Shown: positions 1-7,233, numbered from the stretch's first letter. The stretch: 54,509 nt of DNA from Candidatus Gastranaerophilales bacterium (GCA_944326015.1 CALVCJ010000003.1:1-54509); one strand, 5' to 3'. Numbers and translations are program-made. Notes: generated from the sequence alone by a model not told the origin.

Positions 1-122
1 TGATAATCTATGGCTTTTTCATTTGCCATAAATTCATTGCTTGTCATTTTCCCGATGTCTTCTGCCGTGTAAATTCTATTGTCGTTTGCGATTGCATTGA
101 TAAAGTTTCTCAAATTTGCCAT
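1..122 (-). CDS. Hypothetical protein, N-terminus only (runs off window)
   Basis: An open frame reads from an ATG at 122 leftward off the window edge. It gives about 40 residues beginning MANLRNFINAIANDNRIYTA, with no stop seen. AAAGGG lies about 9 nt upstream of the ATG as a plausible ribosome binding site. The visible part looks helical and I do not recognise a family. It is divergent from the XRE regulator at 265 and shares its intergenic control region, so the two may be regulated together, as in phage or mobile-element control regions. Without the rest of the gene no function can be assigned. Confidence 0.5.
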   Translation of the reverse strand, partial: MANLRNFINAIANDNRIYTAEDIGKMTSNEFMANEKAIDY

Positions 123-210
123 GTATATTTTCCCTTTGCTTTTGTGTAAAAAAATATATTTCTCAATATTTGTTGAATAATATATAATACATCATTGTTT
201 TTCATATTTG

Positions 211-223
211 TCAACAGTGTTGA
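211..223. promoter_or_regulatory. Candidate operator for the adjacent XRE regulator
   Basis: TCAACA-G-TGTTGA is a perfect 13-bp inverted repeat in the AT-rich gap between the leftward partial gene and the XRE gene. The position suits autoregulation or control of the divergent gene. No second copy of the same palindrome was found nearby. Confidence 0.4.
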
Positions 224-264
224 TTTGTTATTTGAATTATGATACTATTCTTTTGAGGTGGATT

Positions 265-648
265 ATGGACAAACATACACAACTTATTAAATTCGGCACT
301 GTAATCAAGCAAAGGCGTTTGGCTTTAAAATTAAGTTTAAGAGAGTTAGAAAAACTATCAAGCGTCAGTGCGGCTCTAATAACTAAACTTGAAAACGGTA
401 AAATGGCTAATTTTCCAAAAGCTATTACTATTAAACAACTTAGTGATGCCTTAAAATTCAATGATGAATTGTTTGTTCTGGCGGACATTTTGTTTGAACA
501 TAAAGAACAAAATATTCCTGAAAAAACTTTTGAAGACGAATTAAGAGAACTACTCGCAACAAAAACGACTCTTAACTCTGATAATATTACACAGGTTATT
601 TATTTTGTGTCAGGACTGGAAAAACTACAGAAAATGGGAAATTTATAA
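265..648 (+). CDS. XRE/Cro-CI family helix-turn-helix regulator
   Basis: A 127-residue protein. An N-terminal HTH of the XRE type covers roughly residues 10-70, with the pattern IKQRR...LSLRELEKLSSVSAALITKLENG. A short charged helical tail follows and may be for dimerisation. The ATG at 265 was chosen because GAGGTGG lies just upstream; the open frame extends back to 208 but without a ribosome site. It is divergent from the partial gene at 1-122, with a palindrome between them. The nearby duplicated tRNA 3' end makes a phage or integrative-element regulator plausible, but the sequence does not prove it. Confidence 0.8.
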   Translation: MDKHTQLIKFGTVIKQRRLALKLSLRELEKLSSVSAALITKLENGKMANFPKAITIKQLSDALKFNDELFVLADILFEHKEQNIPEKTFEDELRELLATKTTLNSDNITQVIYFVSGLEKLQKMGNL

Positions 649-785
649 TATCTTTCCGACTAAATATCTCAAACTTGCGATACTTTATCTCAAAATTCCT
701 GATACACTATAGCGACTATGCTGAAAGAAAAGTCTGTAGTATATTAACAAATAATTTTTCCGCCAAACAATTTCCCCCAAACACT

Positions 786-806
786 AAAAAAGCACCCGAA
801 GGTGCT
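786..806 (-). terminator. Rho-independent terminator, leftward
   Basis: Read on the minus strand: AGCACC, loop TTCG, GGTGCT, then a T run. It would stop leftward transcription coming from the tRNA-Ala side, as a second terminator after the one at 999-1040. It also closes the stretch that contains the detached tRNA 3' end at 837-852. Confidence 0.7.
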
Positions 807-998
807 ATTTCCAATGGTTCTATTTGTTTGAAATGGTGGAGGTTAGGAGATTGTCTTGCTCGTTCGCGTTTAACGGCAATTCCGTGTTTTGTTTTCAGGG
901 CTTAACGCCCTTACAACAAAAGCACTCCAGCCTCAGCTCACTCGCGCTCGTACTCCTTAAATGCTGACGCATTTTGAAGGTTCTCATACCAAGACAAA
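807..998. other. Non-coding stretch between two terminators
   Basis: No supportable gene. The stretch is richer in GC than its surroundings and contains the tRNA-Ala 3'-end copy at 837-852, a small hairpin at about 898-910 (GGGC-TTAAC-GCCC) and low-complexity text. A 76-codon open frame crosses it but has no coding character. It may be what remains of an insertion at the tRNA gene. Confidence 0.4.
837..852 (-). repeat. Detached 16-bp copy of the tRNA-Ala 3' end (att-like)
   Basis: TGGAGGTTAGGAGATT here is identical to 1038-1053, the acceptor 3' strand plus part of the T-arm of the tRNA-Ala gene, in the same orientation. Identity stops abruptly at 853. Such copies usually mark the core of an attachment site used by tRNA-targeting integrases; an old degraded tRNA gene would be the alternative. 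Confidence 0.5.
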
Positions 999-1040
999 CC
1001 AAAATAAAAGGGACATCTTTCGATGTCCCTTTTATTTTGG
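999..1040 (-). terminator. Terminator of tRNA-Ala
   Basis: A 42-nt perfect inverted repeat with 19-bp arms and a 4-nt loop; the core is GGGACATC-TTTC-GATGTCCC flanked by A-rich and T-rich arms. It starts at the last bases of the tRNA gene and overlaps it by 3 nt, as expected for a short tRNA transcript read leftward. The symmetry would also allow it to work rightward. Confidence 0.85.
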
Positions 1041-1110
1041 AGGTTAGGAGATTCGAACTCCTGACCCCCTGCGTGCAAAGCAGGTGCTCTACCAGCTGAG
1101 CTAAACCCCC
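1038..1110 (-). tRNA. tRNA-Ala (anticodon TGC)
   Basis: A 73-nt gene on the minus strand without encoded CCA. The acceptor stem GGGGGTT pairs with AACCTCC with one G-T wobble, and the discriminator is A. The D-arm carries AGCTCAGCTGG. The anticodon stem CCTGC/GCAGG encloses the loop TTTGCAC, giving anticodon TGC for alanine. The T-arm contains GTTCGAATC. It is followed by the strong hairpin terminator at 999-1040. Its last 16 bases are repeated at 837-852. Confidence 0.95.
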
Positions 1111-1238
1111 ATTAGTTATTTATAGGTTACAATATTTATTGTACATGCTGATTTTTTTTTGTAAAGTGTTTTTTATCATTTTAACTTGAAAAATTTCTAA
1201 ATATATTATATAATAAAATAAAAAAGGAGGTCAAAATT

Positions 1239-1277
1239 ATGAATTTGAAAGCGTTAAAGATTGCCCTCCCCCCGTGA
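1239..1277 (+). other. Leader open frame running into a C6 tract before the pilin gene
   Basis: AAAAAGGAGG lies 8 nt before ATG 1239, the only strong ribosome site here. The frame gives 12 residues (MNLKALKIALPP) and stops at TGA 1275-1277, which overlaps the GTG at 1274 of the pilin frame. The frame change falls at six Cs (1268-1273); a seventh C would fuse the leader in frame to the pilin-like protein. It may be the true N-terminus disrupted by one base, a coupled leader, or a sequencing error. Confidence 0.5.
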
Positions 1278-1996
1278 ATACCGCTTGTAGAAAGGATTTA
1301 AAAGGGTTTACATTAGCAGAAGTCTTAATAACTCTTGGGATTATCGGAATTGTTGCATCATTAACTTTACCGACTTTAATTACAAATCACAAAAAATCTA
1401 TTGTTGAAACTAGACTTGCCAAATTCTACAGCACTATGAATCAGGCTATAAATCTTGCTGAAGCAGAATATGGCGATAAAATGAATTGGGAACAATTGGA
1501 AAACGGATTTTATCAGGATGAAAACGGGAACAATACTACCCCGAAAACTACTGCATGGTTTAACAAATATTTAAGACCGTATCTTAATTTGACGGATGCT
1601 AAATTTGACGGAAATAGTGATAGTAAAATTCTTGCATATTTTCCGGACGGAAGCCTGGCGATGATTAGCGCTTCAAGTATATTATTTTATCCTCAGGCAA
1701 AAGATTATAAGAAATTGGAAAGCGAAGACGGCACAATTACAAGAAATAAAAATCTTTCCGGAACTAAATATTTCACATTTTTATTTGAACCCTGTAATAC
1801 AAGCGCACTTCACAAATATCACTATAATAAGGGTGTAGAACCTTATATGTATAGGTGGGACGGAACAGAGGAAATGCTGAGAAATGACAGTGCACTGGGG
1901 TGTAAAGAAGATGTAAGTAATGAAAGAGCATACTGTACGGCATTAATTCAAATGAACGGCTGGAAGATTCCAAAAGATTACCCTTTGAGATTTTAA
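1274..1996 (+). CDS. Type IV pilin-like protein with prepilin N-terminal signal
   Basis: 240 residues from GTG 1274. After a short basic leader (NTACRKDLKG) comes the class III signal G/FTLAEVLITLGIIGIVASLTLPTL: prepilin peptidase cleavage before F, glutamate at +5 and a hydrophobic helix of about 20 residues. The rest is a soluble domain with several cysteines in the last third, which could form disulfides. Such proteins are secreted through a type IV pilus or type II-like machine as (pseudo)pilins; no pilus assembly genes lie nearby. The GTG has no ribosome site of its own; the good site serves ATG 1239 in another frame, so the real protein may start there (see finding). Confidence 0.75.
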   Translation: MNTACRKDLKGFTLAEVLITLGIIGIVASLTLPTLITNHKKSIVETRLAKFYSTMNQAINLAEAEYGDKMNWEQLENGFYQDENGNNTTPKTTAWFNKYLRPYLNLTDAKFDGNSDSKILAYFPDGSLAMISASSILFYPQAKDYKKLESEDGTITRNKNLSGTKYFTFLFEPCNTSALHKYHYNKGVEPYMYRWDGTEEMLRNDSALGCKEDVSNERAYCTALIQMNGWKIPKDYPLRF

Positions 1997-1997
1997 A

Positions 1998-2043
1998 CAA
2001 AAAAAACGGCTTTTTGAAAACTCCAAAGAACCGTTTTTTTTTA
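1998..2043 (+). terminator. Terminator after the pilin-like gene
   Basis: AACGGCTTT pairs with AAAGAACCGTT around an 11-nt loop with a small bulge, followed by nine Ts. It begins just after the TAA at 1994-1996. The A-rich left flank also makes it usable for the convergent gene at 2060-2623. Confidence 0.75.
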
Positions 2044-2059
2044 TTTTATTATGTAGAAA

Positions 2060-2623
2060 TTAATTGCATGCACAAACCATTTCAATATCGCTTGATGATA
2101 CTATATTTGAAAAATTATAATTTTCTACAAGATCACTTTGTTCAAAATAAATGCAATTATCCATTACCAGTTCATCACACTGTTTTAATGTCAATAATGA
2201 AAGATTTTTTGCTGTTTTTGAATCTGTTATAAGTTTGTGTACTTTCAAATTTTTCGGCAATGATGTAATTTTTGTACCTTTAATATTGAAAACATTTGCT
2301 CTTATATCAGTATTTAATTTTTCAATATTACTTTTTTCCATAGTTAAGCTGTCAGTCCAAATATGTTCGGGCAATTTACCGATTTTAGCGCCTGACATAT
2401 TAACATTGTTTGCATCAATGGGAGTTTCAATTTTTTTAATATCCGCACCTGACAGATCCAGTGTGTTTGAAACCCAGCCGATTGACAATTTTCCGATTAC
2501 ACATTTTGATAAATTAAGGCTGCCTTCAATGTGTCCTAGTTCAAGACTTTTGATTTCGCAGCCAGACAGATCTAAATCGCCGCCTTGATAGTTGTTAATT
2601 AATTCCTGATAATCTCTTTTCAT
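2060..2623 (-). CDS. Solenoid-repeat protein (LRR/pentapeptide-like)
   Basis: 187 residues from ATG 2623, with GGAGG 8 nt upstream; an earlier in-frame TTG overlaps that site and is unlikely. The protein is built of about six repeats of roughly 20-22 residues with the pattern L-D/N-L-S-G-x-x-I-x-x-L, for example DLDLSGCEIKSLEL, TLDLSGADIKKIET and NVNMSGAKIGKLPE. This implies a small beta-solenoid or leucine-rich fold, usually a protein-binding surface. There is no signal peptide, so it is probably cytoplasmic. The C-terminal third keeps the spacing but loses the consensus. It ends with CACN. Convergent with the pilin-like gene. Function unknown. Confidence 0.75.
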   Translation of the reverse strand: MKRDYQELINNYQGGDLDLSGCEIKSLELGHIEGSLNLSKCVIGKLSIGWVSNTLDLSGADIKKIETPIDANNVNMSGAKIGKLPEHIWTDSLTMEKSNIEKLNTDIRANVFNIKGTKITSLPKNLKVHKLITDSKTAKNLSLLTLKQCDELVMDNCIYFEQSDLVENYNFSNIVSSSDIEMVCACN

Positions 2624-2702
2624 AAAATAAACCTCCAATTTTTATATTTTTATAATATACATATAAATTTAAAAAATTATATCCTCCGGTTAAATGTTTT
2701 TT

Positions 2703-3074
2703 TTAAGATTTAGTGATTAATAATTTATCTTCAAGCCGGTTAAAAATACAATTTAAACGTTCATTGTCATGCATATGCCAGAATCCGACAAGGGCTTCAA
2801 ATGCTGTTGCCTGTCTGTAAGCCGTCTGAATCTGACGTCTGGCGATAGGTATTGGAAGATTTCTTGCACGACGCGCAATGTCTTTCTCTTCACAGGTCAA
2901 AATATCTTCCATATCATGCAGCAACTCAGCCTGAAAGGAAGCTTTTACATTATTAGTTGTAATTTTATGGAGCTCCTTTGCATTACAGGTCAATCTGGTT
3001 GTCTTTTCACGAATAAATAATTCCCACACTGCATCTCCAATATATGCGTAATTTCTTAAACTCATGTCCTCCAT
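2703..3074 (-). CDS. mrnC: Mini-ribonuclease 3 (Mini-III), 23S rRNA maturation
   Basis: 123 residues, the usual size for this RNase III relative that lacks the dsRNA-binding domain. It trims 23S rRNA precursor ends as a dimer. The signature YIGDAVWELFIR (catalytic Asp14), the ARRARN stretch, and TAFEALVGFW (Glu93) are all present. Two starts are possible: ATG 3074 or ATG 3065. I prefer 3074, because TATACT sits with exactly 6 nt between it and that ATG, as in a leaderless mRNA, while GGAGG is only 2 nt before ATG 3065. Divergent from the periplasmic protein at 3152. Confidence 0.88.
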   Translation of the reverse strand: MEDMSLRNYAYIGDAVWELFIREKTTRLTCNAKELHKITTNNVKASFQAELLHDMEDILTCEEKDIARRARNLPIPIARRQIQTAYRQATAFEALVGFWHMHDNERLNCIFNRLEDKLLITKS

Positions 3075-3151
3075 AAAATGAGTATATTACAAAATCTTGA
3101 ATAAAGTAAAATATTATGAGATAATTTTTACAGAGAAAGAGAGAAACTTTA

Positions 3152-3778
3152 ATGAAAAAATTTTTATATGTACTAACCATAATTTTTACCCTGTCAGGTA
3201 CCATTGCAATCTGCGAAGAAACAACTATTTTTGCTGAAAACCAAAGAACCGAATGTGGATGCAGCAAGAATACCAAATGTCTTGAATTAATGAAATCAAT
3301 GTACAATGAACGCGCAACTTTATATAATGTTTTAAATCTTTCAAACGATCAGCAGAAATGCAAAGACGTTATTGATAAAAAAAGATATGATGCACTCGCT
3401 CAAATTTTTAAACAGTATGAACAGGAAAAATACGTTCTCTCGAAAATGTGTGCCCACAGTGGGGTATCTGAATCCGCAATAAAAAAACAGCAGAAAGTTG
3501 TTAAAAATATAGAAAAATGCATGAAAAAAACCGGTGAAAAATATGATAAAGAATTTAAATCAATTCTTAATTCAGAACAAAAATCAAAATATAACTCCAT
3601 AAGAAAAATGGAGAAAAAAGAAATTAAATATTGCCTGAAAAATAAAGCCTTTTATAAACGTGACCCAAAACTTAGGCCTTTTGGTCAGAATATGTATTAC
3701 GGGGAACAGAATAACGTGCTTTGCCCTGTCCATAAAAAATGGCATCTATTTGGCCGCAAACATAAAATAAGAGAATAA
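3152..3778 (+). CDS. Spy/CpxP-like periplasmic helical protein
   Basis: 208 residues. An N-terminal signal peptide (MKKFLYVLTIIFTLSGTIA) is followed by a cysteine-containing segment (ECGCSKNTKC) and then a helical, lysine-rich body. Two LTxxQ-like motifs, LNLSNDQQ and ILNSEQKSKYNSI, flank a long helical hairpin as in the Spy/CpxP periplasmic chaperone or metal-stress family. The C-terminus has a further pair of Cys/His-rich spots (LCPVHKKWH) which may bind metal. A weak AGAGAG ribosome site precedes ATG 3152. Family membership rests on the paired motifs and helical layout only, so treat it as a similarity. Confidence 0.65.
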   Translation: MKKFLYVLTIIFTLSGTIAICEETTIFAENQRTECGCSKNTKCLELMKSMYNERATLYNVLNLSNDQQKCKDVIDKKRYDALAQIFKQYEQEKYVLSKMCAHSGVSESAIKKQQKVVKNIEKCMKKTGEKYDKEFKSILNSEQKSKYNSIRKMEKKEIKYCLKNKAFYKRDPKLRPFGQNMYYGEQNNVLCPVHKKWHLFGRKHKIRE

Positions 3779-4221
3779 AACAGAAACCGGAAATTTAAGA
3801 GACTTATATAGCTACACTAAACAACATCTACCTTGTCACACATGAATAAGTACCAAATTTAATATATTAACCTCCTTTCGAAAATAAGGAGTTAGTATGG
3901 TAAGAGGGTAAAGATTTATCATAATAAATTTCCCTCCCTTGCAGACATAGTGTTAACACAGAACAGAAGTGGATATCAAAATTGTTTAGAAGATAGGAAG
4001 ATATGAAGGTAGGCCATTTGCGTTAAAAAGCTTATCTTCCTATCCTCCTATCCGTCTACCCTCTTATCTTATTTATTGTCTCACCCCCTCAAGGAGAGGG
4101 TATTATCTATAACCGGCTGGATTCTTTCCGCTCCCGAAGCCTCAGAATGACAGAAATCATTTTTTATCTCTGAGCAAATGAGAGTAATTTTTTTCGTGCG
4201 CTAAAGCTCACCGTAAATAGC
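3779..4221. other. Gene-free stretch with repeat debris
   Basis: No coding frame is supportable. It contains an inverted repeat CTCCTT-N8-AAGGAG at about 3872-3891, one copy of the purine-rich hairpin repeat (3986-4070), and a segment at 4108-4160 ending in CAGAATGACAG that resembles widespread REP-type elements. The convergent end of the acyltransferase gene lies at 4222. Confidence 0.5.
3986..4070. repeat. Dispersed purine-rich hairpin repeat, copy 1
   Basis: The left arm AGAAGATAGGAAGATATGAAGG and the right arm CTTATCTTCCTATCCTCC are imperfect inverted repeats around a short centre (CATTTGCGTTAAAAAG), so the element can fold into a hairpin. Related copies lie at 9213-9271, 15139-15320, 50650-50720 and 54327-54375. 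It is intergenic with no open frame; it resembles REP or MITE-like elements without a transposase. Confidence 0.65.
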
Positions 4222-4986
4222 TTACCCTCTAACCTTCATATCCTCTGTTGGCATATATTTACGCATAAAATCCGATTTAATTCTATCCGAAATTTCTTTT
4301 CGCAATTTAATTTCTGATTTTTCAGAAAATTCTGAAAGTTTAATCGGTGCAAGCTGGGTTATTTTGTAGGTTATAACTCTGACACCGGCATCATAAACAG
4401 GTCTGTTTTTTTGTAAAAAAGGATAATCGCATTCGATTTTTACGGGAATAATATCTGCACCTGTGTCAATTTGCAATGCCGCTGCGCCTTTGTGAATTTT
4501 TAAATCTTCGCCTGCAGCGGTTCTTGTACCTGTAGGAAAAATTATTATGTTATACCCGTCATTCAATGCTTCTTTACAAATTTCTTTAAATTCATCAAGC
4601 TCAACGTTGTTTGGAATATAAACATTTTTTACTATATTTTTCATAAAAATATTGTTAAGAATTTCTTTTTTTGCAAGGCAGAGAGAATTGTCGTAAAGTC
4701 CTATCAAAATTAGAATATCAATAAAAGAAGGGTGCGTTGATACAATAATTTTGCCGCGCATTTGTTCAATATTTCTCAAATCTAATTTGATTAAACCAAA
4801 TATTACAAAAAGCTGTGTGTATCCATGCCACAGTTTATGAATTATATGTGAAAAAAATTCTCTTTTCTTTTCACCTTTCAAAAAAATTCCGCCCGCAGGC
4901 AAAAATACAAAACTCAAAATCAAAGATCCGATGCCAAAAAATGTAAAAAGCATCACAACAAAAAATCCACGGATAAATCTAATCAT
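4222..4986 (-). CDS. Lysophospholipid acyltransferase (PlsC-like, LPLAT family)
   Basis: 254 residues with an N-terminal membrane segment (about 7-30). The acyltransferase motif H85-PSFI-D90 carries the catalytic His/Asp pair and FPTGTR (150-155) is the glycerophosphate-binding motif, with Thr where FPEGTR is usual. The family moves an acyl chain from acyl-ACP or acyl-CoA to a lipid acceptor at the inner membrane. The start overlaps the end of the upstream ketosynthase-like gene by 8 bp, so the two are translationally coupled. In aryl polyene clusters an LPLAT of this kind anchors the polyene acid to a lipid; here it may do the same for the product of this locus, though ordinary phospholipid synthesis is not excluded. 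Confidence 0.85.
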   Translation of the reverse strand: MIRFIRGFFVVMLFTFFGIGSLILSFVFLPAGGIFLKGEKKREFFSHIIHKLWHGYTQLFVIFGLIKLDLRNIEQMRGKIIVSTHPSFIDILILIGLYDNSLCLAKKEILNNIFMKNIVKNVYIPNNVELDEFKEICKEALNDGYNIIIFPTGTRTAAGEDLKIHKGAAALQIDTGADIIPVKIECDYPFLQKNRPVYDAGVRVITYKITQLAPIKLSEFSEKSEIKLRKEISDRIKSDFMRKYMPTEDMKVRG

Positions 4987-5554
4987 TCACCCTCTCCAGA
5001 ATATAAAGCGGGCAGATATAGCGTCCGCCTTTTAAAAATTCATTAAAATTGTTAGAAGGCAGATTTTTGCAATTAGGAACAATTCTCACATGTTCGCCCT
5101 GTTCAAAATCAATCAGCATTGAAATACTTTCAAATCTGTCTACTGATTCAGCAAAACAAAAAAGAGTTTTCTCCTTATTCATAACAGCGTCTAAAAGACC
5201 GGCTGAAAAGCTTTCCTCACCTGCTGCAATCGAATTGTAAGAAGAATGCAGATTATTTATAAGCGAAAAAAGCCCTATTGTTGAATTGTGAACGGAAAAA
5301 CTAAACCCCGCGGGCGAAATCTCGTTTTCTTCATGTTCTTGTTTAATAAGCTTTACAACCCGTTCCAATTCACCGTATCGGGAAGCATAAACCAATCTAA
5401 CATCTTCGCTGTCAAAACATTGCAAAATTGTACTCAACGCAATTTTTCCAGCAGGCGACAATTTTCTGCGCATCATCATGGGAATTTGCGACAAATCAAG
5501 ATTTTCACCTGTTGACCAGGCAATCTTTTTTATATAAAATTCCAGCGTATTCAT
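4979..5554 (-). CDS. Beta-ketoacyl synthase chain-length-factor-like protein (ApeC-like)
   Basis: 191 residues, about half a normal ketosynthase. The pattern MMMRRKLSPAGKIAL...VYASRYGELER...PAGFSFSVHNSTIGLFSLI...YNSIAAGEESFSAGLLDA matches the 'ketoacyl-synt_2' family found in aryl polyene loci. The active-site Cys of true ketosynthases is absent (SVHNST region), so it probably pairs with a catalytic ketosynthase and helps set chain length. Head-to-head with the ketosynthase fusion: only 14 bp separate the two ATGs, and no ribosome site precedes ATG 5554. It is coupled to the acyltransferase downstream. The family call is from recalled motifs and context, not from an alignment. Confidence 0.78.
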   Translation of the reverse strand: MNTLEFYIKKIAWSTGENLDLSQIPMMMRRKLSPAGKIALSTILQCFDSEDVRLVYASRYGELERVVKLIKQEHEENEISPAGFSFSVHNSTIGLFSLINNLHSSYNSIAAGEESFSAGLLDAVMNKEKTLFCFAESVDRFESISMLIDFEQGEHVRIVPNCKNLPSNNFNEFLKGGRYICPLYILERVND

Positions 5555-5568
5555 GGTAACATATTATC

Positions 5569-7233
5569 ATGAATGGAATTTTTATTACAGATGCAAGCGG
5601 AATTTTTGCAGACCATTTAACTCCTGACGACACTATAGTTAAAGGCAGTAAATTTTATTTCGGCAAAATTGAAAGAGAGTTTGACCCGATTGATAATCCC
5701 AAATACGACCTGCGCTGTAACAGAATTTTAAAATACCTTGTTGATAAACTCGATTTAACGGGGTTTGAGAAAAATGAAATCGGAATTGTTATAGGAACTA
5801 CGAATGCAGGTATTGGAGAATTTGAAATTACAGAAAATAAACATCATGCAGAACTCGGCAACCCCGCTGAATTTTTGAAATGGTATCTAGGAACAACAAA
5901 TTACGCAGCAGGAGTGTCTACTGCCTGCACATCAGGGATAAAAGCTTTTTCAACAGCCGTAAAACTTCTTGAAAACAACGTCTGCAAAGCTGTAATCGCA
6001 GGCGGAGTTGATGCTTTAGCCCCTATGCCGACATACGGGTTTCATGCACTGGAAGTTTTATCTCATCAAAAAACAAATCCGTTTTCCAAAAACCGTTCGG
6101 GAATAAGTCTGGGTGAAGGCGGAGCTTTGTTTCTGCTGACACAACAGAAGGCAGAAGGACAGGAGGGCAAGAGGGCAGGCTGTTATAAAATTAATCACCA
6201 TCAATTAAAGACGGATAAACAGTTTTTTGCAAATAAAATGAACGGAATAGATGCAGAATATTATATCCAACTGCTTGGTATCGGAGAAACATCAGACGCT
6301 TATCATTCCGCAACCCCTGATCCGGAAGGTACTCAGGCAGCAATTGCAATTCAACAGGCACTTGATAATGCAGGATTAAAAGCTGATGACATAGATTACA
6401 TAAACCTTCACGGTACAGGGACTATTTCAAACGATTTAATGGAAGCAAATGCAATTTACAAAATTTTCGGCAATAAAGTTTCTGCAAGTGCCACAAAACC
6501 TTCAACAGGACATTGTCTGGGAGCTGCCGCAAGCGTTGAAACTTATATATGTTATGAGATTTTAAAAGGTCAAAGAGCCTTGCCAATCCACGAATTTGAC
6601 GGAGAATACGATGAAACTCTGCCTAAAATCAATCTTGTTAATAAAGATACTCCGCAGAAAAATATAAATACCTGTATGTGCACCTCATTCGGGTTTGGCG
6701 GAACAAATGCGGTTGTGATACTAGGAAAACATTCCCCCTCATCCGGCTCCGCCACCTTCTCCCGCGGCAGTGGAGAAGGAAGTAGACTTTTTCCATCATT
6801 AGAAAATGTTCTTCCGCATGACAGACCAATGATTTTGATTGACAAAATTTTAGAAGTCGATATGGATAAAAAATTTGTCAAAACATCTGTTGAAATAAGT
6901 GAAGATAAAATATTTTTTGATAAAGAAATCAATGGTATTTCTCCGCTTGCCGGGATTGAATTTATGGCACAGACTATCGGGTGCTACGCTTATTATAAAG
7001 CAGGCCAAACTATTCCGAAAATCGGATTTCTTCTCGGTACAAGGCTTTATGAAAATAAGTTGGAAAAATTTGAGAATGGCAAAACATACACCATAACTGC
7101 ACAAGAAATTTATGGAGATAACGAACTTGTCTCATTTGAATGTTTAATTTATAATGAAAATGAAGAGGTGGCAAAAGCTTCCGTAAATGCATTCCAGCCA
7201 AAAGATGCAGAAGCTTATTTAAAGGAATTATGA
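5569..7233 (+). CDS. Beta-ketoacyl-ACP synthase fused to a hotdog dehydratase (ApeO-ApeP-like)
   Basis: 554 residues. Residues 1-387 form a ketosynthase with an intact triad: Cys120 in TACTSG, His281 in NLHGTGT and His315 in STGHCLGAA, plus the C-terminal FGFGGTNA. Residues 410-554 form a hotdog domain (LPHDRPMILIDKIL... GISPLAGIEFMAQTIG, with Glu464) like the ApeP 3-hydroxyacyl-ACP dehydratase. In aryl polyene loci these are normally separate neighbouring genes. Two low-complexity inserts are visible: residues about 193-225 inside the ketosynthase, containing repeat DNA, and the Ser/Gly linker 388-409. No ribosome site precedes ATG 5569. The stop overlaps the ATG of the reductase gene, so an operon is likely. 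Confidence 0.85.
   Translation: MNGIFITDASGIFADHLTPDDTIVKGSKFYFGKIEREFDPIDNPKYDLRCNRILKYLVDKLDLTGFEKNEIGIVIGTTNAGIGEFEITENKHHAELGNPAEFLKWYLGTTNYAAGVSTACTSGIKAFSTAVKLLENNVCKAVIAGGVDALAPMPTYGFHALEVLSHQKTNPFSKNRSGISLGEGGALFLLTQQKAEGQEGKRAGCYKINHHQLKTDKQFFANKMNGIDAEYYIQLLGIGETSDAYHSATPDPEGTQAAIAIQQALDNAGLKADDIDYINLHGTGTISNDLMEANAIYKIFGNKVSASATKPSTGHCLGAAASVETYICYEILKGQRALPIHEFDGEYDETLPKINLVNKDTPQKNINTCMCTSFGFGGTNAVVILGKHSPSSGSATFSRGSGEGSRLFPSLENVLPHDRPMILIDKILEVDMDKKFVKTSVEISEDKIFFDKEINGISPLAGIEFMAQTIGCYAYYKAGQTIPKIGFLLGTRLYENKLEKFENGKTYTITAQEIYGDNELVSFECLIYNENEEVAKASVNAFQPKDAEAYLKEL
6162..6179 (+). repeat. In-frame piece of the dispersed repeat inside the ketosynthase
   Basis: GGAGGGCAAGAGGGCAGG is identical, over 18 bp, to 15185-15202 in the intergenic repeat between emrA and emrB. 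Here it is read through in frame within the extra loop between the LGEGGALFLL and LGIGETSDAY ketosynthase motifs. This looks like repeat DNA captured by a gene. Confidence 0.6.
6755..6779. repeat. GC-rich inverted repeat in the ketosynthase-dehydratase linker
   Basis: CCTTCTCC, 9-nt loop, GGAGAAGG: a perfect 8-bp hairpin translated as part of the Ser/Gly-rich linker. Similar half-sites (CCTTCTC, GAGAGGAGG) occur in intergenic debris at about 4080-4100 and 36400-36420, so the linker probably derives from a dispersed element. Confidence 0.5.

Noticed and set aside
675..905. A 76-codon open frame on the plus strand
   Set aside because: It crosses a leftward terminator and the tRNA 3'-end copy, has no ribosome site and its composition is not protein-like.
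2623..2638. TTG start giving five extra residues for the solenoid protein
   Set aside because: The TTG immediately precedes and overlaps the GGAGG site that serves ATG 2623.
6570..6932. Minus-strand open frames opposite the ketosynthase-dehydratase gene
   Set aside because: They are shadows of the coding strand, which carries clear catalytic motifs.
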